NCBI GenBank assembly: GCA_015680905.1
Contig: CM027379.1
Coordinates: 92,775,501 to 92,839,500, forward strand
Length of the DNA stretch: 64,000 nucleotides
Source: Coptis chinensis
Lineage: Eukaryota > Streptophyta > Magnoliopsida > Ranunculales > Ranunculaceae
Direction: 5' to 3'
Part shown: positions 22,838-34,039 of the stretch, piece after piece
Layout: each line of letters starts with the position of its first letter
Position numbering within the stretch: the stretch's first letter is position 1
Position numbers and translations under genes: made by a program
The notes under the pieces: model-generated
Told to the model about the DNA's origin: nothing
The model's database searches: none
What the model saw: only the letters and a program-made list of their open reading frames with translations

Positions 22838-23131
22838 AGAGAGATCTCTTATGGTTACTGGGTTTGGATATGAACATGATGATGCATGGGCGACAAACAT
22901 AGAGTTATTCAAAGAATTTACTGATATCAGCAGGGTAAGTTGTAATTCATCTTTCGATAACACTTGCAAAGGGTGTTTTTGGTTGCTTCATGAATTTATT
23001 TACTATTCGTTTTACAGGGCGTGAGATGGCTAGGTGCAGCTGCGGTGGACATGTGTCATGTAGCTTTGGGAATCGTAGAAGCTTATTGGGAATACCATCT
23101 AAAGCCATGGGACATGGCTGCAGGAGTTCTC
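22838..23131 (+). pseudogene. IMPL1-like inositol monophosphatase fragment, two exons with intron
   Basis: Exon 22838-22934 reads RSLMVTGFGYEHDDAWATNI and ELFKEFTDISR, then a GTAAGT donor. Exon 23018-23131 follows TTTACAG and reads GVRWLGAAAVDMCHVALGIV, EAYWEYHLKPWDMAAGVL, then GT. The sequence is that of the plastid-targeted inositol monophosphatase-like protein IMPL1, and KPWDMAAG is the conserved metal/substrate motif near the C-terminus of the family. Intron and splice sites are kept, so capture was at the DNA level. Only the middle of the gene is present. Its 5' edge directly abuts the KEA-derived sequence. Both exons are open, without stops. Confidence 0.85.
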
Positions 23132-23194
23132 GTAATGTCATTTGCATAATTGCACAGTACTCCACATTAAGACAGTTAAAACCGTAATGAAAAC

Positions 23195-23392
23195 ATAGTT
23201 CGGGATTTCGGAATTCTCGGAATTCCGGTAATTCTAAAAACCGAAATCCAGTAAATTTCGACCCTATATAATTCGGAATTTCGAATTCATTTGGAATTTC
23301 GATTATTTCGACACTATATTTAAAATTTCGATTTTTTGAAAAACCGAAATTCCGAGCGGAATTCCGGAGTTTCGTTCAGAATCACGAACTAT
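23195..23392. mobile_element. 198-bp MITE-like element built of GGAATTTCGG-type motifs
   Basis: Inverted ends ATAGTTCGGGATT / AATCACGAACTAT enclose permuted GGAATTTCG, GAATTCCGG and ACCGAAATTCC words. Flanks AATGAAAAC (23186-23194) and AATGAAAAAC (23394-23403) form an imperfect 9-10 bp duplication. No coding capacity. Confidence 0.65.
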
Positions 23393-23403
23393 GAATGAAA
23401 AAC

Positions 23404-24063
23404 AATCACATTAACTCATTTTTTTAGTGTTTTGTTAGGATTTCTTGATAGCCCTACATGTAAAAAATTGGGTAAAAAAACGGATGATGGACAGTATTGT
23501 GTGAAACTGATTGCTTTTCTAATTTTATTTCTTCGAAAGAATTGAAAGCAAGTATTCCAAAAGTAAGATGTTCAACACTTAATTTGCCAACAAACCACCT
23601 AGAATGAGGTTTGTGACATTTATTTGCTTGCTTTGACCCCCAAACTGTGGGAGTGCGGAAACTGATACTGAATTTATGGCAATGGGGAAGAAATCGGGAA
23701 CCATCAAAGACATTCTTTTGACAATCTGAGTGGAAATGGATGGGGACGAGGGGTACATTAGAGATGCTCTCATACATTTGATTTATACTACTATTTTACT
23801 CAGTTTTGTCATGCAAAAATATAAAGGACGAGGATATATAATAAAAGACGAGTCTTTGTTTGAGGAGGAGGAGGGGAGCCAAGAAATTCTTGGCACTATT
23901 AGCAATGAAGTAGAGGGAGAAATAGCAGCTGGTATAGGGGAGCCGAATCTGATGTAAGTTACCTTGGTGTAGGGGAGCCGAATCACTCCATCGCCACATC
24001 ATCACTACTCCAACCACTACAGCACAAACTTCTCTCTCTCATCAAAAAATGGAACCGTAATCT
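23404..24063. other. No gene seen; short direct repeat
   Basis: No credible frame. A 15-base sequence TAGGGGAGCCGAATC occurs at 23936 and again at 23970. Confidence 0.4.
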
Positions 24064-24242
24064 ATGAAAACCCTAACCGGAAAACAACAATATTCATCTT
24101 CTCCCGTTGTCTCATTCAGCCATTTCAGCAACCCCCCTTGCCTTCTACAAAATTTAATCAAGTCTTCCACCCTAGAACTCCCCATCAAAATGAAAACATC
24201 TCTTCTCATCAACAATACTTCCAAGATTGTTCAATCCCTCAT
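24064..24242 (+). pseudogene. Unidentified N-terminal ORF cut by the gypsy element
   Basis: From ATG 24064 the frame MKTLTGKQQYSSSPVVSFSH, then SNPPCLLQNLIKSSTLE, is Ser/Thr-rich and preceded by a CT-rich leader-like stretch (24025-24055), as at the start of a transit-peptide protein. The LTR element inserts at 24243. Joined to the other flank (31647) it would end after four codons. I do not recognise it; it may be chance. Confidence 0.22.
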
Positions 24243-26945
24243 TGTCACAGCCCGAATTTCTAAACAATTAAAAAAAAATGAATATTTGAAATATAAATAT
24301 CTCAAACATCACTTGGTTCAATTGTCTAAAAACCCAGGCTATGACGGGGTGGATACAACACATGTCAAAACCTAAAACCCACATCATAAACAATCTTAAC
24401 CACAAATTCAATCTCCAAAATTCTCTTTATTACATTATAAAAAATCTATCTTCCGTCCCAATAAAACATCAAACCACTCTAAGAATAACAGGTCTTCCAC
24501 ATCGTATTTTCATGTCATATGAAAAGAAAACTACGTTATTACATACTTCCAAAAGATCAGACCTAATAAAAATAAACTCCCGGACTGCTCCAGATCAAAT
24601 CCAAATCAAACGCCGCGGTTCCACTGCCTTCCACCTATGTTTCCAAAAGAACACACCTACGTTGCTAAAACAAAGCAAACATGGGTTAGCAAAATGGAAT
24701 TTGCTGGTATGAGTAGACTAACCACATATAAATATTATCATACTTTAATTATCCAAACAATCACGTTATATTTTCCTATAACTTAATCATTCTCAGCTTG
24801 GAAGACAGGTAGTTCCGTCATTTCATCCGGCATAGTTTCTTCCCAAGCAAAACTTCCATTATATTAACTCATTCTAATAACTCGTTTTTAATATCTAAAT
24901 CATTGAATTAAAACTTACCGATATCCACTGCGGTATAAGGGTAGGACCGCGTCCCTGCACAAAATATTATTAAGTCCTACCCTCCTGCAAAAGAAAGTTA
25001 GAACTTGTATATAACATATGTAGATATCCTATATGTATTCAAAAGTAAGCCCAAACACACTCGCATAATCAAATTAATACCACTAACCCGCAAGGCGAAT
25101 ACCTTAGTTCCTCTCTAGGGCAGTCCAAACAATCTGGTCATTCATGGCACATTCAATGGTCATTCATGGCACATTATATAACGCTAACGGACCATTTATG
25201 ACACATTCAATAAATGCCCACCTAACATATGACATCAACAGTGATAAAACTAAATCCAAAACTTTAGGCGTGGAGAGTTCTAAAAGAGGTGGTAAATTTG
25301 TTTACGCATTATTGAACCTTATTGCATATATTATTTCAGAGAACGTAGGAGTACCTTGATTCATGTATTTTTTATTTACGCGTTATTAATTTTAAAGATG
25401 TATAAGTGTCATAACGTTGTGTATAAAACTGAAATATCATATAGTATTTAATACACATACCCACGTATATATAAAGATCTTAGCCTAAAGCCAAGCATGC
25501 TAATAGCCCTAGACCTATCCTAATAGACCGAATCATAATCCGAGTTGAAAGTCAAAATGGGTCAACTGGTCAAAGTCAACTCTGGTCAACAGTCAACAAT
25601 CAACTCTAGTCAAAACCCCAAAGACTAAGGCCCAAAGGGTTTAGTCTTTCACAGGCCCAATCTAACATAACTTTAGCCCAAACTGAAATGTCAAAATTCA
25701 AAACACTTAAGCCTAGCCACTAAGTTCGGCCCAAGCACAAGCCCAGGCCCAAACCAAAGAAAATTAGAAACTGGCCCAACACTCTACTTAATTTGGCCCA
25801 AAACAACTTAAACTAAAAGAGCCCCAAACAAAACACCCTAAGGCCCAATGAACCAAACTAAGGTCCAAGGCCCAACAGAACAAACTTTTCGGCCCAAGGC
25901 CCAACTGACCAAACAGTGTCATCTTCTTCACCCCACCCCACCAGCCACCACCGGCTTGAATTCCGGCCACCACTCGTCCACCCATCAAACCGATTTCACT
26001 CCCCATAAGAAACCCAACAACATTAATGAAAACAAAAAGCCCAAATCATTCAATCTAAACATCACCAAAACTAGATCTGGAAGAAATTTCGGCCTCCATT
26101 AATGGCTTCTCCAAGTTCCACTCGACAGCACACACACACACAACCAATAACTACTCATCAAACTCCCAACCCACAACCAAAATAGTTCAAACAAATGTAA
26201 TAGGATTTCATTCATGTCTGGGCGATTCTCTGGCCGCCATTAACGCACCTTCAGAGCTAGAACAGCTCCTCCACAACCGATTCTACACCCACATCATTCC
26301 CATATACCCCGACAGTTCAACCACCCATCTCTAAACTCCCGACAATCCACCAAAGCAAAACAACAAAAAAAACAAAAACGAATCTTTGGGGTTTTCATTT
26401 TGCCACCATTGACGCTCTGTCGAAGCTCCCAACAGTTCTATTAGATGGATCGACACCCCTCTGTGGGATCACAAGTAAATATAATCCTAAAAGTTCAAAT
26501 AACAAAATCGACGATTTCTTGTCTTTGGACTCGCGTCGCCGCCATTGACGACTTCCGAGTTCCAACAGTTCCAATACCGATTTCAGAGATTCAACAGTTC
26601 AAATCAAATCTAAACATATCGACAAAACTAAAAATTATAAAAAAATTGGACGGAAACATTCGACAGTAAAATACGTAAATATTAAACAGACGAAAATCAT
26701 AGTTTTAGTAGTGGTGAGAGATAAACTCTACTCACCTGTAGCTCTCCAATTATCAACCAAATACTACCGGGAAAAACCTTCCTTTCCTTCCTTCAAGAAA
26801 ACTCTCATTTTTTTTTTCTAAAACTCATTTGTGTTTTTTCCCAAAACTCTCATTGAGAAAACTCCCCGAAAAACAAGGGCAACACTTATCCATTTACCTA
26901 CGGGCTTTTATCCGTATCTGATAGTTATCTATATTCAGTTTAACC

Positions 26946-26998
<53 letters not shown>

Positions 26999-27031
26999 GG
27001 AAAATAAAAGAATAAAACACGGGGTGTTATA
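24243..27031 (-). repeat. 3' LTR of the gag-only element
   Basis: In plus orientation it begins TGTCACAGCCCG and ends CGGGGTGTTATA, about 2.8 kb. It contains runs of GGCCCA (25630-25910) and four degenerate copies of a block around GCCGCCATTAACGC (about 26094, 26237, 26402 and 26540). A TAT/ATT microsatellite lies near its plus-strand right end. Confidence 0.88.
26947..26998. repeat. (TTA)n microsatellite in the LTR
   Basis: About 17 TTA units; the same tract in the partner LTR (31567-31608) is shorter, and in the 61-64 kb LTR only a few units remain. Confidence 0.9.
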
Positions 27032-27259
27032 ATATACATACCTTAAAAGGATCTCATCCCGAGATTCAAGGTAGAGTGTAGATTAACCAAACAAATAGTA
27101 CATCAACCAATAAAAATGAGACATACGTGTATACGCAAGTATACACACCTTAAAAGGAATAAACATAATTAGTTTTCTTCAATTGCTAACACTTAATTAA
27201 AATCATTCTTTCACAGTTCAATAGATTCATATCATCAACAACTTATACTATGTCCACTA

Positions 27260-27530
27260 TCACATAGGATCAAACACCTACAATGTGATGCATGCACACT
27301 GGCTCACACACCAACGATATGCAAGTATACACTGGTTCACACACCAACGATGCATACTAACTCTCTACCATCACATAAGATCAAACACCAACAATGTGTG
27401 GTATGCACACTGGATCACACTCCAACGGTGTACATGTATACACTAGATCAAACTCCAACAATGCATACAGAGAGATGTTATGTATATTGGATCACACACC
27501 AACGATATACATAACTTGGACAATATATAA
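27260..27530. repeat. Degenerate minisatellite in the element's internal region
   Basis: Units of the type GGATCACACACCAACGATAT followed by GCA(T/A)GTATACACT recur about eight times with variable spacing, between the gag stop and the 3' LTR. Confidence 0.75.
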
Positions 27531-27827
27531 AAACTTTCAACTCCAACCTTTATCAAAAGGGTTTTCCTTATTCCTTGGGTACATTCCAAATTACTCAAAT
27601 ATGAAATTTTAAAATAACAATTTCTTCTTTAGCCAATACTTACTTAAAATAGAAAACTCCGTTAGGAAAACAACACTATAACATGCTGAACAATTTCAAT
27701 TATAAATTTCATAAGAGCTAACCGTTAAAACAACCAACATTTTATTTTCATAATCATACGATAAATTCTTACATGCTAAGTACCAATAAAGGAAACTAGC
27801 AAACAACAAATTCAAACATACCTAACA

Positions 27828-28769
27828 TTAACCAGTGCAGTTCTTAGCATAGTGTCCCAGCTGTCCACATTTATAACACTTGCCTACTAGTTCATTGGGT
27901 TTAGAACATCTTCGAATAGTATGTCCAACCTCCCCGCAGTTCAAACAATTACCATCAAATCTCTTTAGCAAAGCACTCGCGTCCTTATTCACATACTTAT
28001 TGGTTTGCCTATTATATGGGTGATGCTGACTTTTTCTCTGCCCTTGACGTGGTTGACTAGAAATAAGGTGTAGGCTGGCTTGTTTTGGGGAATTCTCTTT
28101 AATCTTCTCATCTCTGGGTTTATTATCCAATTGTTCATATCTTAATGCCAAATATAACACGCGATCGAAAGTTTCTGAATTAAAGGGTATCAAATAACTC
28201 GATAGATATGGCTCTAGTCCCCGAATGAACTTCTGGTTCTTCTTTAGTTGGGTATCCACTAGATAAGGAGCATACCTCGATAGTTCATTGAACTTAGTCA
28301 CGTACTCCGTAACAGTTTTCCCTCCTTGGGTCAGATGAAAGAATTCCTCAGTTAATTGCTCCTTAACAGCATTAGGAACAAACCTTCCCTCAAATCTTAC
28401 CTGGAAATCCTCCCAAGTCATAGTTTCCACATCCACATTATCATTGATAGACCTCCACCAAAATTAAGCTGACCCCTCCAACTGGTGAGAAGCCAATTCT
28501 TGCTTCTGCACCTCAGTGAGTTGCATCTTAGCAAACACGGACTCACACATAGTAACCCATTTCTCAGCATCAATGGCCCCTTTCTCTCCCTTGAACTTCT
28601 GGCCTCCTAAAGTTGCAAAATCCTTGTTTCTCCTAGCAAAAGGATCCCCTAGATTAGCATGTTGACCCCTCTGAATAGTTTGCACCAACTGAGTTAATAT
28701 TGCTCCCAAATCAGCAGATATAGTATTACTTCCAGTACCAGTCATGTCAGTGTCATCTCCAGCCATCAC
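27828..28769 (-). pseudogene. gag: Gypsy gag polyprotein
   Basis: Read on the minus strand from ATG 28769. It has an N-terminal linker, a retrotransposon gag core (EKWVTMCESVFAKMQLTEVQ; WEDFQVRFEGRFVPNAVKEQ; EFFHLTQGGKTVTEYVTKFN; YAPYLVDTQ; FIRGLEPYLSSYLIPF) and two zinc knuckles near the end, CLNCGEVGHTIRRC and CYKCGQLGHYAKNC, both CX2CX4HX4C. The product would coat element RNA in virus-like particles. One in-frame TAA (28461-28463, between LEGSA and FWWRS) interrupts an otherwise open 313-codon frame. The frame ends after KNCTG; no protease or RT follows. The frame is otherwise clean, so decay is recent. Confidence 0.92.
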
Positions 28770-28878
28770 CTTAAAACAAAACGAACTTCTATTAGTACTC
28801 TAAACATCTTAAACTCAAACACACCCAACCACCACATTCCGAGGATCACCTAGACCTTCCAAATCTAGGCTAACCTAA

Positions 28879-28890
28879 GCTCCGATATCA
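28879..28890 (-). promoter_or_regulatory. Primer binding site (tRNA-iMet type)
   Basis: Four bases inside the right LTR the minus strand reads TGATATCGGAGC. This matches the initiator-Met primer site TGGTATCAGAGC at 10 of 12 positions and sets the element's orientation. Confidence 0.75.
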
Positions 28891-28894
28891 AAAA

Positions 28895-31567
28895 TGTCAC
28901 AGCCCGAATTTCTAAACAATTAAAAAAAATGAATATTTGAAATATAAATATCTCAAACATCATTTGGTTCAATTGTCTAAAAACCCAGGCTATGACGGGG
29001 TGGATACAACACATGTCAAAACCAAAAACCCACATCATAAACAATCTTAACCACAAATTCAATCTCCAAAATTCTCTTTATTACTTTATAAAAAATCTAT
29101 CTTCCGTCCCAATAAAACATCAAACCACTCTAAGAATAACAGGTCTTTCACATCGTATTTTCATGTCATATGAAAAGAAAACTACGTTATTACATACTTC
29201 CAAAAGATCGGACCTAATAAAATAAACTCCCGGTTGCTCGGATCAAATCCAAATCAAACGCCGCGGTTCCATTGCCTTCCACCTATGTTCCCAAGAACAC
29301 ACCCACGTTGCCAAAACAAAACAAACATGGGTCAGCAAAATGGAATTTGCTGGTATGAGTAGACTAACCACATATAAATATTATCATACTTTAATTATCC
29401 AAACAATCACGTTATATTTTCCCATAACTTAATCATTCTCAGCTTGGAAGACAGGTAGTTCCGTCATTTCATCTGGCATAGTTTCTTCCCAAGAAAAATT
29501 TCCATTATATTAACTCATTCTAATAACTCGTTTTTAATATCTAAATCATTGAATTAAAACTTACCGATATCCACTGCGGTATAAGAGTAGGACTGCGTCT
29601 CTGCACAAAATATTATTAAGTCCTACCCTCCTGCAAAAGAAAGTTAGAACTTTTATATAACATATGTAGATATCTTATATGTATTCAAAAGTAAGCCCAA
29701 ACACACTCGCATAATCAAATTAATACCACTAACCCACAAGGCGAATACCTTAGTTCCTCTCTAGGGCAGTCCAAACAATCTGGTCATTCATGACACATTC
29801 AATGAATACCCCTATATAACGCTAACGGGCCATTTATGACACAGTCAATAAATGCCCACCTAACATATGACATCAACAGTGATAAAACTAAATCCAAAAC
29901 TTTAGGCGTGGAGAGTTCTAAAAGAGGTGGTAAATTTGTTTACGCATTATTGAACCTTATTGCATATATTATTTCAGATAACGTAGGAGTACCTTGATTC
30001 ATGTATTTTTTATTTACGCGTTATTAATTTTATGGATGTATAAGTGTCATAACGTTGTGTATAAAATTGAAATATCACATAGTATTTAATACACATACCC
30101 ACGTATATATAAAGGTCTTAGCCTAAAGCCAAGCATGCTAATAGCCCTAGACCTATCCTAATAGACCGAATCATAATCCGAGTTGAAAGTCAAAATGGGT
30201 CAACTGGTCAAAGTCAACTCTGGTCAACAGTCAATAGTCAACTCCAGTCAAAACCCCAAAGACTAAGGCCCAAAGGGTTTAGTCTTTCACAGGCCCAATC
30301 TAACATAACTTTAGCCCAAACTGAAATGTCAAAATTCAAAACACTTAAGCCCCGCCACTAAGTTCAGCCCAAGCACAAGCCCAGGCCCAAACCAAAGAAA
30401 ATTAGAAACTGGCCCAACACTCTACTTAATCTGGCCCAAAACAACTTAAACTAAAAGAGCCCCAAACAAAACACCCTAAGGCCTAAAGAACCAAACTAAG
30501 GTCCAAGGCCCAACAGAACAAACTTTTCGGCCCAAGTCCCAATTGACCAAACAGTGTCATCTTCTTCCCCCACTGACCACCAGAAGCTTGAATTCCGGCC
30601 ACCACTCGTCAACCCATCAAACCGATTTTACTCCCCATAAGAAACCCAACAACATTAATGAAAACAAAAAGCCCAAATCATTCAATCTAAACATCACCAA
30701 AACTAGATCTGGAAGAAATTTCGGCCTCCATTAATGGCTTCTCCAAGCTCCACTCGACAGCACACACACACACAACCAATAACTACTCATCAAACTCCCA
30801 ACCCACAACCAAAATAGTTCAAACAAATGTAATAGGATTTCATTCATGTCTGGGCGATTCTCTGGCCGCCATTAACGCACCTTCAGAGCTAGAACAGCTC
30901 CTCCACAACCGATTTTACACCCACATCATTCCCATATACCCCGACAGTTCGACCACCCATCTCTAAACTCCCGACAATCCACCAAAGCAAAACAACAACA
31001 AAAACAAAATGAATTGGGGGTTTTTTTGCCACCATTGACCTTCTGTCGAAGCTCCCAACAGTTTATCGGATGGATCGACACCCCGGGATCACGAGTAAAT
31101 ATAATCCTAAAAGTTCAAATAACAAAGCTCGGGCCGATTTCTTCTTTTCTTTGGACTCGCGTCGCCATTGGCGACTTCGAGTTCCAATAGTTCCAATACC
31201 GATTTCAGAGATTCAACAGTTCAAATCAAATCTAAACATATCGATTTAACTAAAATTATAAAAACGGCCGGAAACACTTTCGACAAGTAAAATACGTAAA
31301 TATTAAAGCGGGGCGAAAATCATAGTTTTAGTAGTGGTGAGAGATAAACTCTACTCACTGTAGTGCTCTCCGATTATCAACCGCCTACCGGGGAAAAACC
31401 TTCTTTTCCTTCCTTGATAAAACTCCCATTTTTTTTTCCTAAAACCCATTGTTTTTTTTTTTCCAAAAACTCTACGTGAGAAAACTCCCGAAAAACAAGG
31501 ACAACACTTATCCATTTACCTACGGGCTTTTATCCGTATCTGATAGTTATCTATATTCAGTTTAACC

Positions 31568-31608
<41 letters not shown>

Positions 31609-31641
31609 GGAAAATAAAAGAATAAAACACGGGGTGTTATA
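28895..31641 (-). repeat. 5' LTR of the gag-only element
   Basis: Nearly identical to 24243-27031 and about 40 bp shorter, mostly from small indels and a shorter TTA tract. Transcription would start inside it on the minus strand. Confidence 0.88.
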
Positions 31642-31646
31642 CTCAT

Positions 31647-34011
31647 CATCAAAATTGTATGAGAAGATATAAGAAAAACTTTCAGAATCTCTTTCACCAT
31701 TCATAGCTTCTACTTACAAATCAGGCATGACTTCTCTTTTTGATTGTTTTTAATTTCCAATTTCTTTTGAATTTCTATCATATCTAACGCTTTTAATTTC
31801 CAATTTCTTTTGAATTTCATATATGTCATTAATTCAATATCTACTATGATATATTTGTTTCCTTAAATCTTTAGTTAGTTTTTCTATCGTGTCTTGCTTC
31901 CATCTTTTTACCATTAGTAGAAGAAAATTATTTGCTAAGGAAAAGTTTAGACCTTCAATCTCAAGAAATATATACACCAAGATCATTGATTAAGAATTAC
32001 TTTGGTATGATTAAGAATAGACTGCTTCTTGCATAGTGTAACACACCACAGGAGATTCTTCAATCTGCTTGAGGAAAATGAAGAAACATATTTGGTCTCT
32101 CCGGACAAAAGAAGAAGCTTCAGCTAATTGGAGAAAGTGGTTTGGGAATAAACATGACAGGGAATGAGAATGCATGATTGGTAATTGGCTCAATTTCACT
32201 CCCCAATATAAAGTTTCAACTACATATATGCAAGAAAATGGTTTTACTTCTAATAGGGATGACTTGTTAAAATATACCTGCAATGCATATAATTTAAAGA
32301 GGTATGAAGAACAATGCAGTTCTATGAAGCGTCATTAGGCAAAGTGCATTTCTTTGATAGTACATTTGTTTCATTCCAAATTGGATATAAGACAAATAAT
32401 TTAGTTATGCGCACTGGAATAAATGTGCTGCTATTGGAAATAGTTGGATTTAGATAACTACCATGGAGTTCGTGTTGAGGATTTACAGTTAGGTGTCATT
32501 TGAAATCTCAGTATTCAGTCCCCTAAGGTGTTAGTTAATAATTAAGCTTTTGAGGAGACAATATTCTATATACGTTGGGTTTAGTTTGGAAAGATGTTCA
32601 TGTTTTAAGCAAATAATTTGGTTATAATTGAAGATATCTTTATATTATTGGTATCCAGTAAATATTTATGCAAGGTATTACTTCACACCACTGAACTTTG
32701 TCGGGTTTTTAGGATTCATTAATGGACTTCTACATCAGGAATGACTCTGTGATTATTGAATACCTAAGTGATCTACAAAGGAAAAATTCCTTTCAGAGGG
32801 TGGGTGTAATGTCTAGAAATGTAGGGTTTTGACATATACAGACTTTATTCATGAAAATTAGAAATTTGTAAAGGCAAAAAGGAATTTCCCTCTTTCTACA
32901 TATCTCAACATTACTTGACTTTATCATGTTTCAGTGTCTACTCACGTTTTGTAGAAAGCATAGAGTCACAATACGAAGCTCGATGAGGAGTTGTAGTCAA
33001 CGGGTTATCTCTAATAGAATGTATTCTAACAAACGTTTAATATGGTAAGAACAAAAGTTTGTATTTCCCTGATCATGCATTGAAATGATTTATCATGGTG
33101 AACCAGAAAATTTTAACTTTGATCTGCATTGTATGGAATTATATAAAAAAATATATGTTTCCCAATATTTCTTAATTCTTTTTTTGTAGTGATTTTCAAA
33201 TTGAGTTATGCTGCCTTTATGCTTATATATATATAGTCACTGAGTTTGAATGGAGGGATTTGGTTGAATAGGTGGTAAATAAAGTCATTCATAGAAAATT
33301 TTGTTAGTTTGGTTTCTCCTTTGCCCACCTTCTCTTAAGTTTAATGGCATCTATCTGTAAGCCTAGCTACTTAAAGATCCAAGCTCCATATAGTATATAT
33401 TCTGACTTTAAATTTTGTTAGTTTGGTTTCTCCTTCGGCCACCATCTTCTAAGCTTAATGGCATCCATCTGTAAGCTTAGCTACTTAAAGATCCAAGCTC
33501 CATATAGTATATATTCTGACTTTCTAAGAATGTAGTTTCCTTAAAATCCATCTTTTCTTTGTTGTGATGCTGCCTTAGTTGTTCATTCGAACTATGTATG
33601 TATTTTGAGAAGGCCAAACTAACTTAAGATTCTATTTAAATTCTTTAAATTTGCACACAATTTAATAAAACTAAAAACTCTTTCTATGATCCACAAATAC
33701 ATATAAACATTTATTATGCTTTACACGATTTGTAGATCAAACCGCTTGACTAAGTAACTTATATTTTGTTGCATTTGTTCCCGATCCTTGATAGCTATGC
33801 TGCTAGCAATATAGGCACAGTTAATAAATTGATATATGTTATGCCTTTGACTGCTACTTAGTGCATATATTGTTTTCATCTCTTAAAAAAAATAGAAAAA
33901 CATAAACTCTTCAAACAAAGTATGCAATAAATCATTAGCTATCAATATACATATATTATTTTTTCAAGTGGACTTTAGGCTTTTGAGTCATTAGCTATCT
34001 ATGTAGCAAGT
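31647..34011. other. No gene seen; tandem duplication at 33297-33524
   Basis: AT-rich sequence without a supported frame. Two head-to-tail copies of a unit of about 114 bp (33297-33410, 33411-33524) share AAATTTTGTTAGTTTGGTTT and TAGTATATATTCTGACTTT with few mismatches. The stretch lies directly left of a Helitron 3' end. Confidence 0.45.
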
Positions 34012-34039
34012 CCGGCCATAGGCCGGGCCAAATGGCTAG
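34012..34039 (+). mobile_element. Helitron 3' terminus (hairpin + CTAG)
   Basis: CCGGCC, loop ATA, GGCCGG (34012-34026) forms a perfect 6-bp-stem hairpin. Nine bases later comes CTAG (34036-34039), followed by T. Hairpin, short spacer and CTRR at an A/T target is the defining 3' end of Helitrons. The element would extend leftward, which matches the plus orientation of the gene fragments at 19-23 kb. Confidence 0.75.

Larger units (their letters stand above)
24243..31641 (-). mobile_element. Ty3/gypsy-type LTR element, gag only
   Basis: Two long LTRs (24243-27031 and 28895-31641) enclose a 1.86-kb internal region with a minus-strand gag and no polymerase. An exact 5-bp duplication CTCAT flanks it (24238-24242 and 31642-31646). 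The primer site next to the right LTR shows the element runs on the minus strand. Internal sequence next to the left LTR (27032-27080) resembles the end of the pol region of chromovirus-type gypsy elements (AAGGATCTCATCCCGAGATT). The LTRs are highly similar by eye, differing mainly by scattered substitutions and microsatellite length, so insertion is fairly recent. It is non-autonomous. Confidence 0.9.

Noticed and set aside
25848..26102. ORF in the LTR, also present at 30543-30734
   Set aside because: Pro/His/Thr-rich frame within a non-coding LTR; the two copies differ by indels and the third LTR does not keep the frame.
27260..27530. CRISPR-like appearance of regularly spaced repeats
   Set aside because: Units are degenerate, spacers are not uniform, and the repeats lie inside a plant retrotransposon; CRISPR is not expected in plant nuclear DNA.
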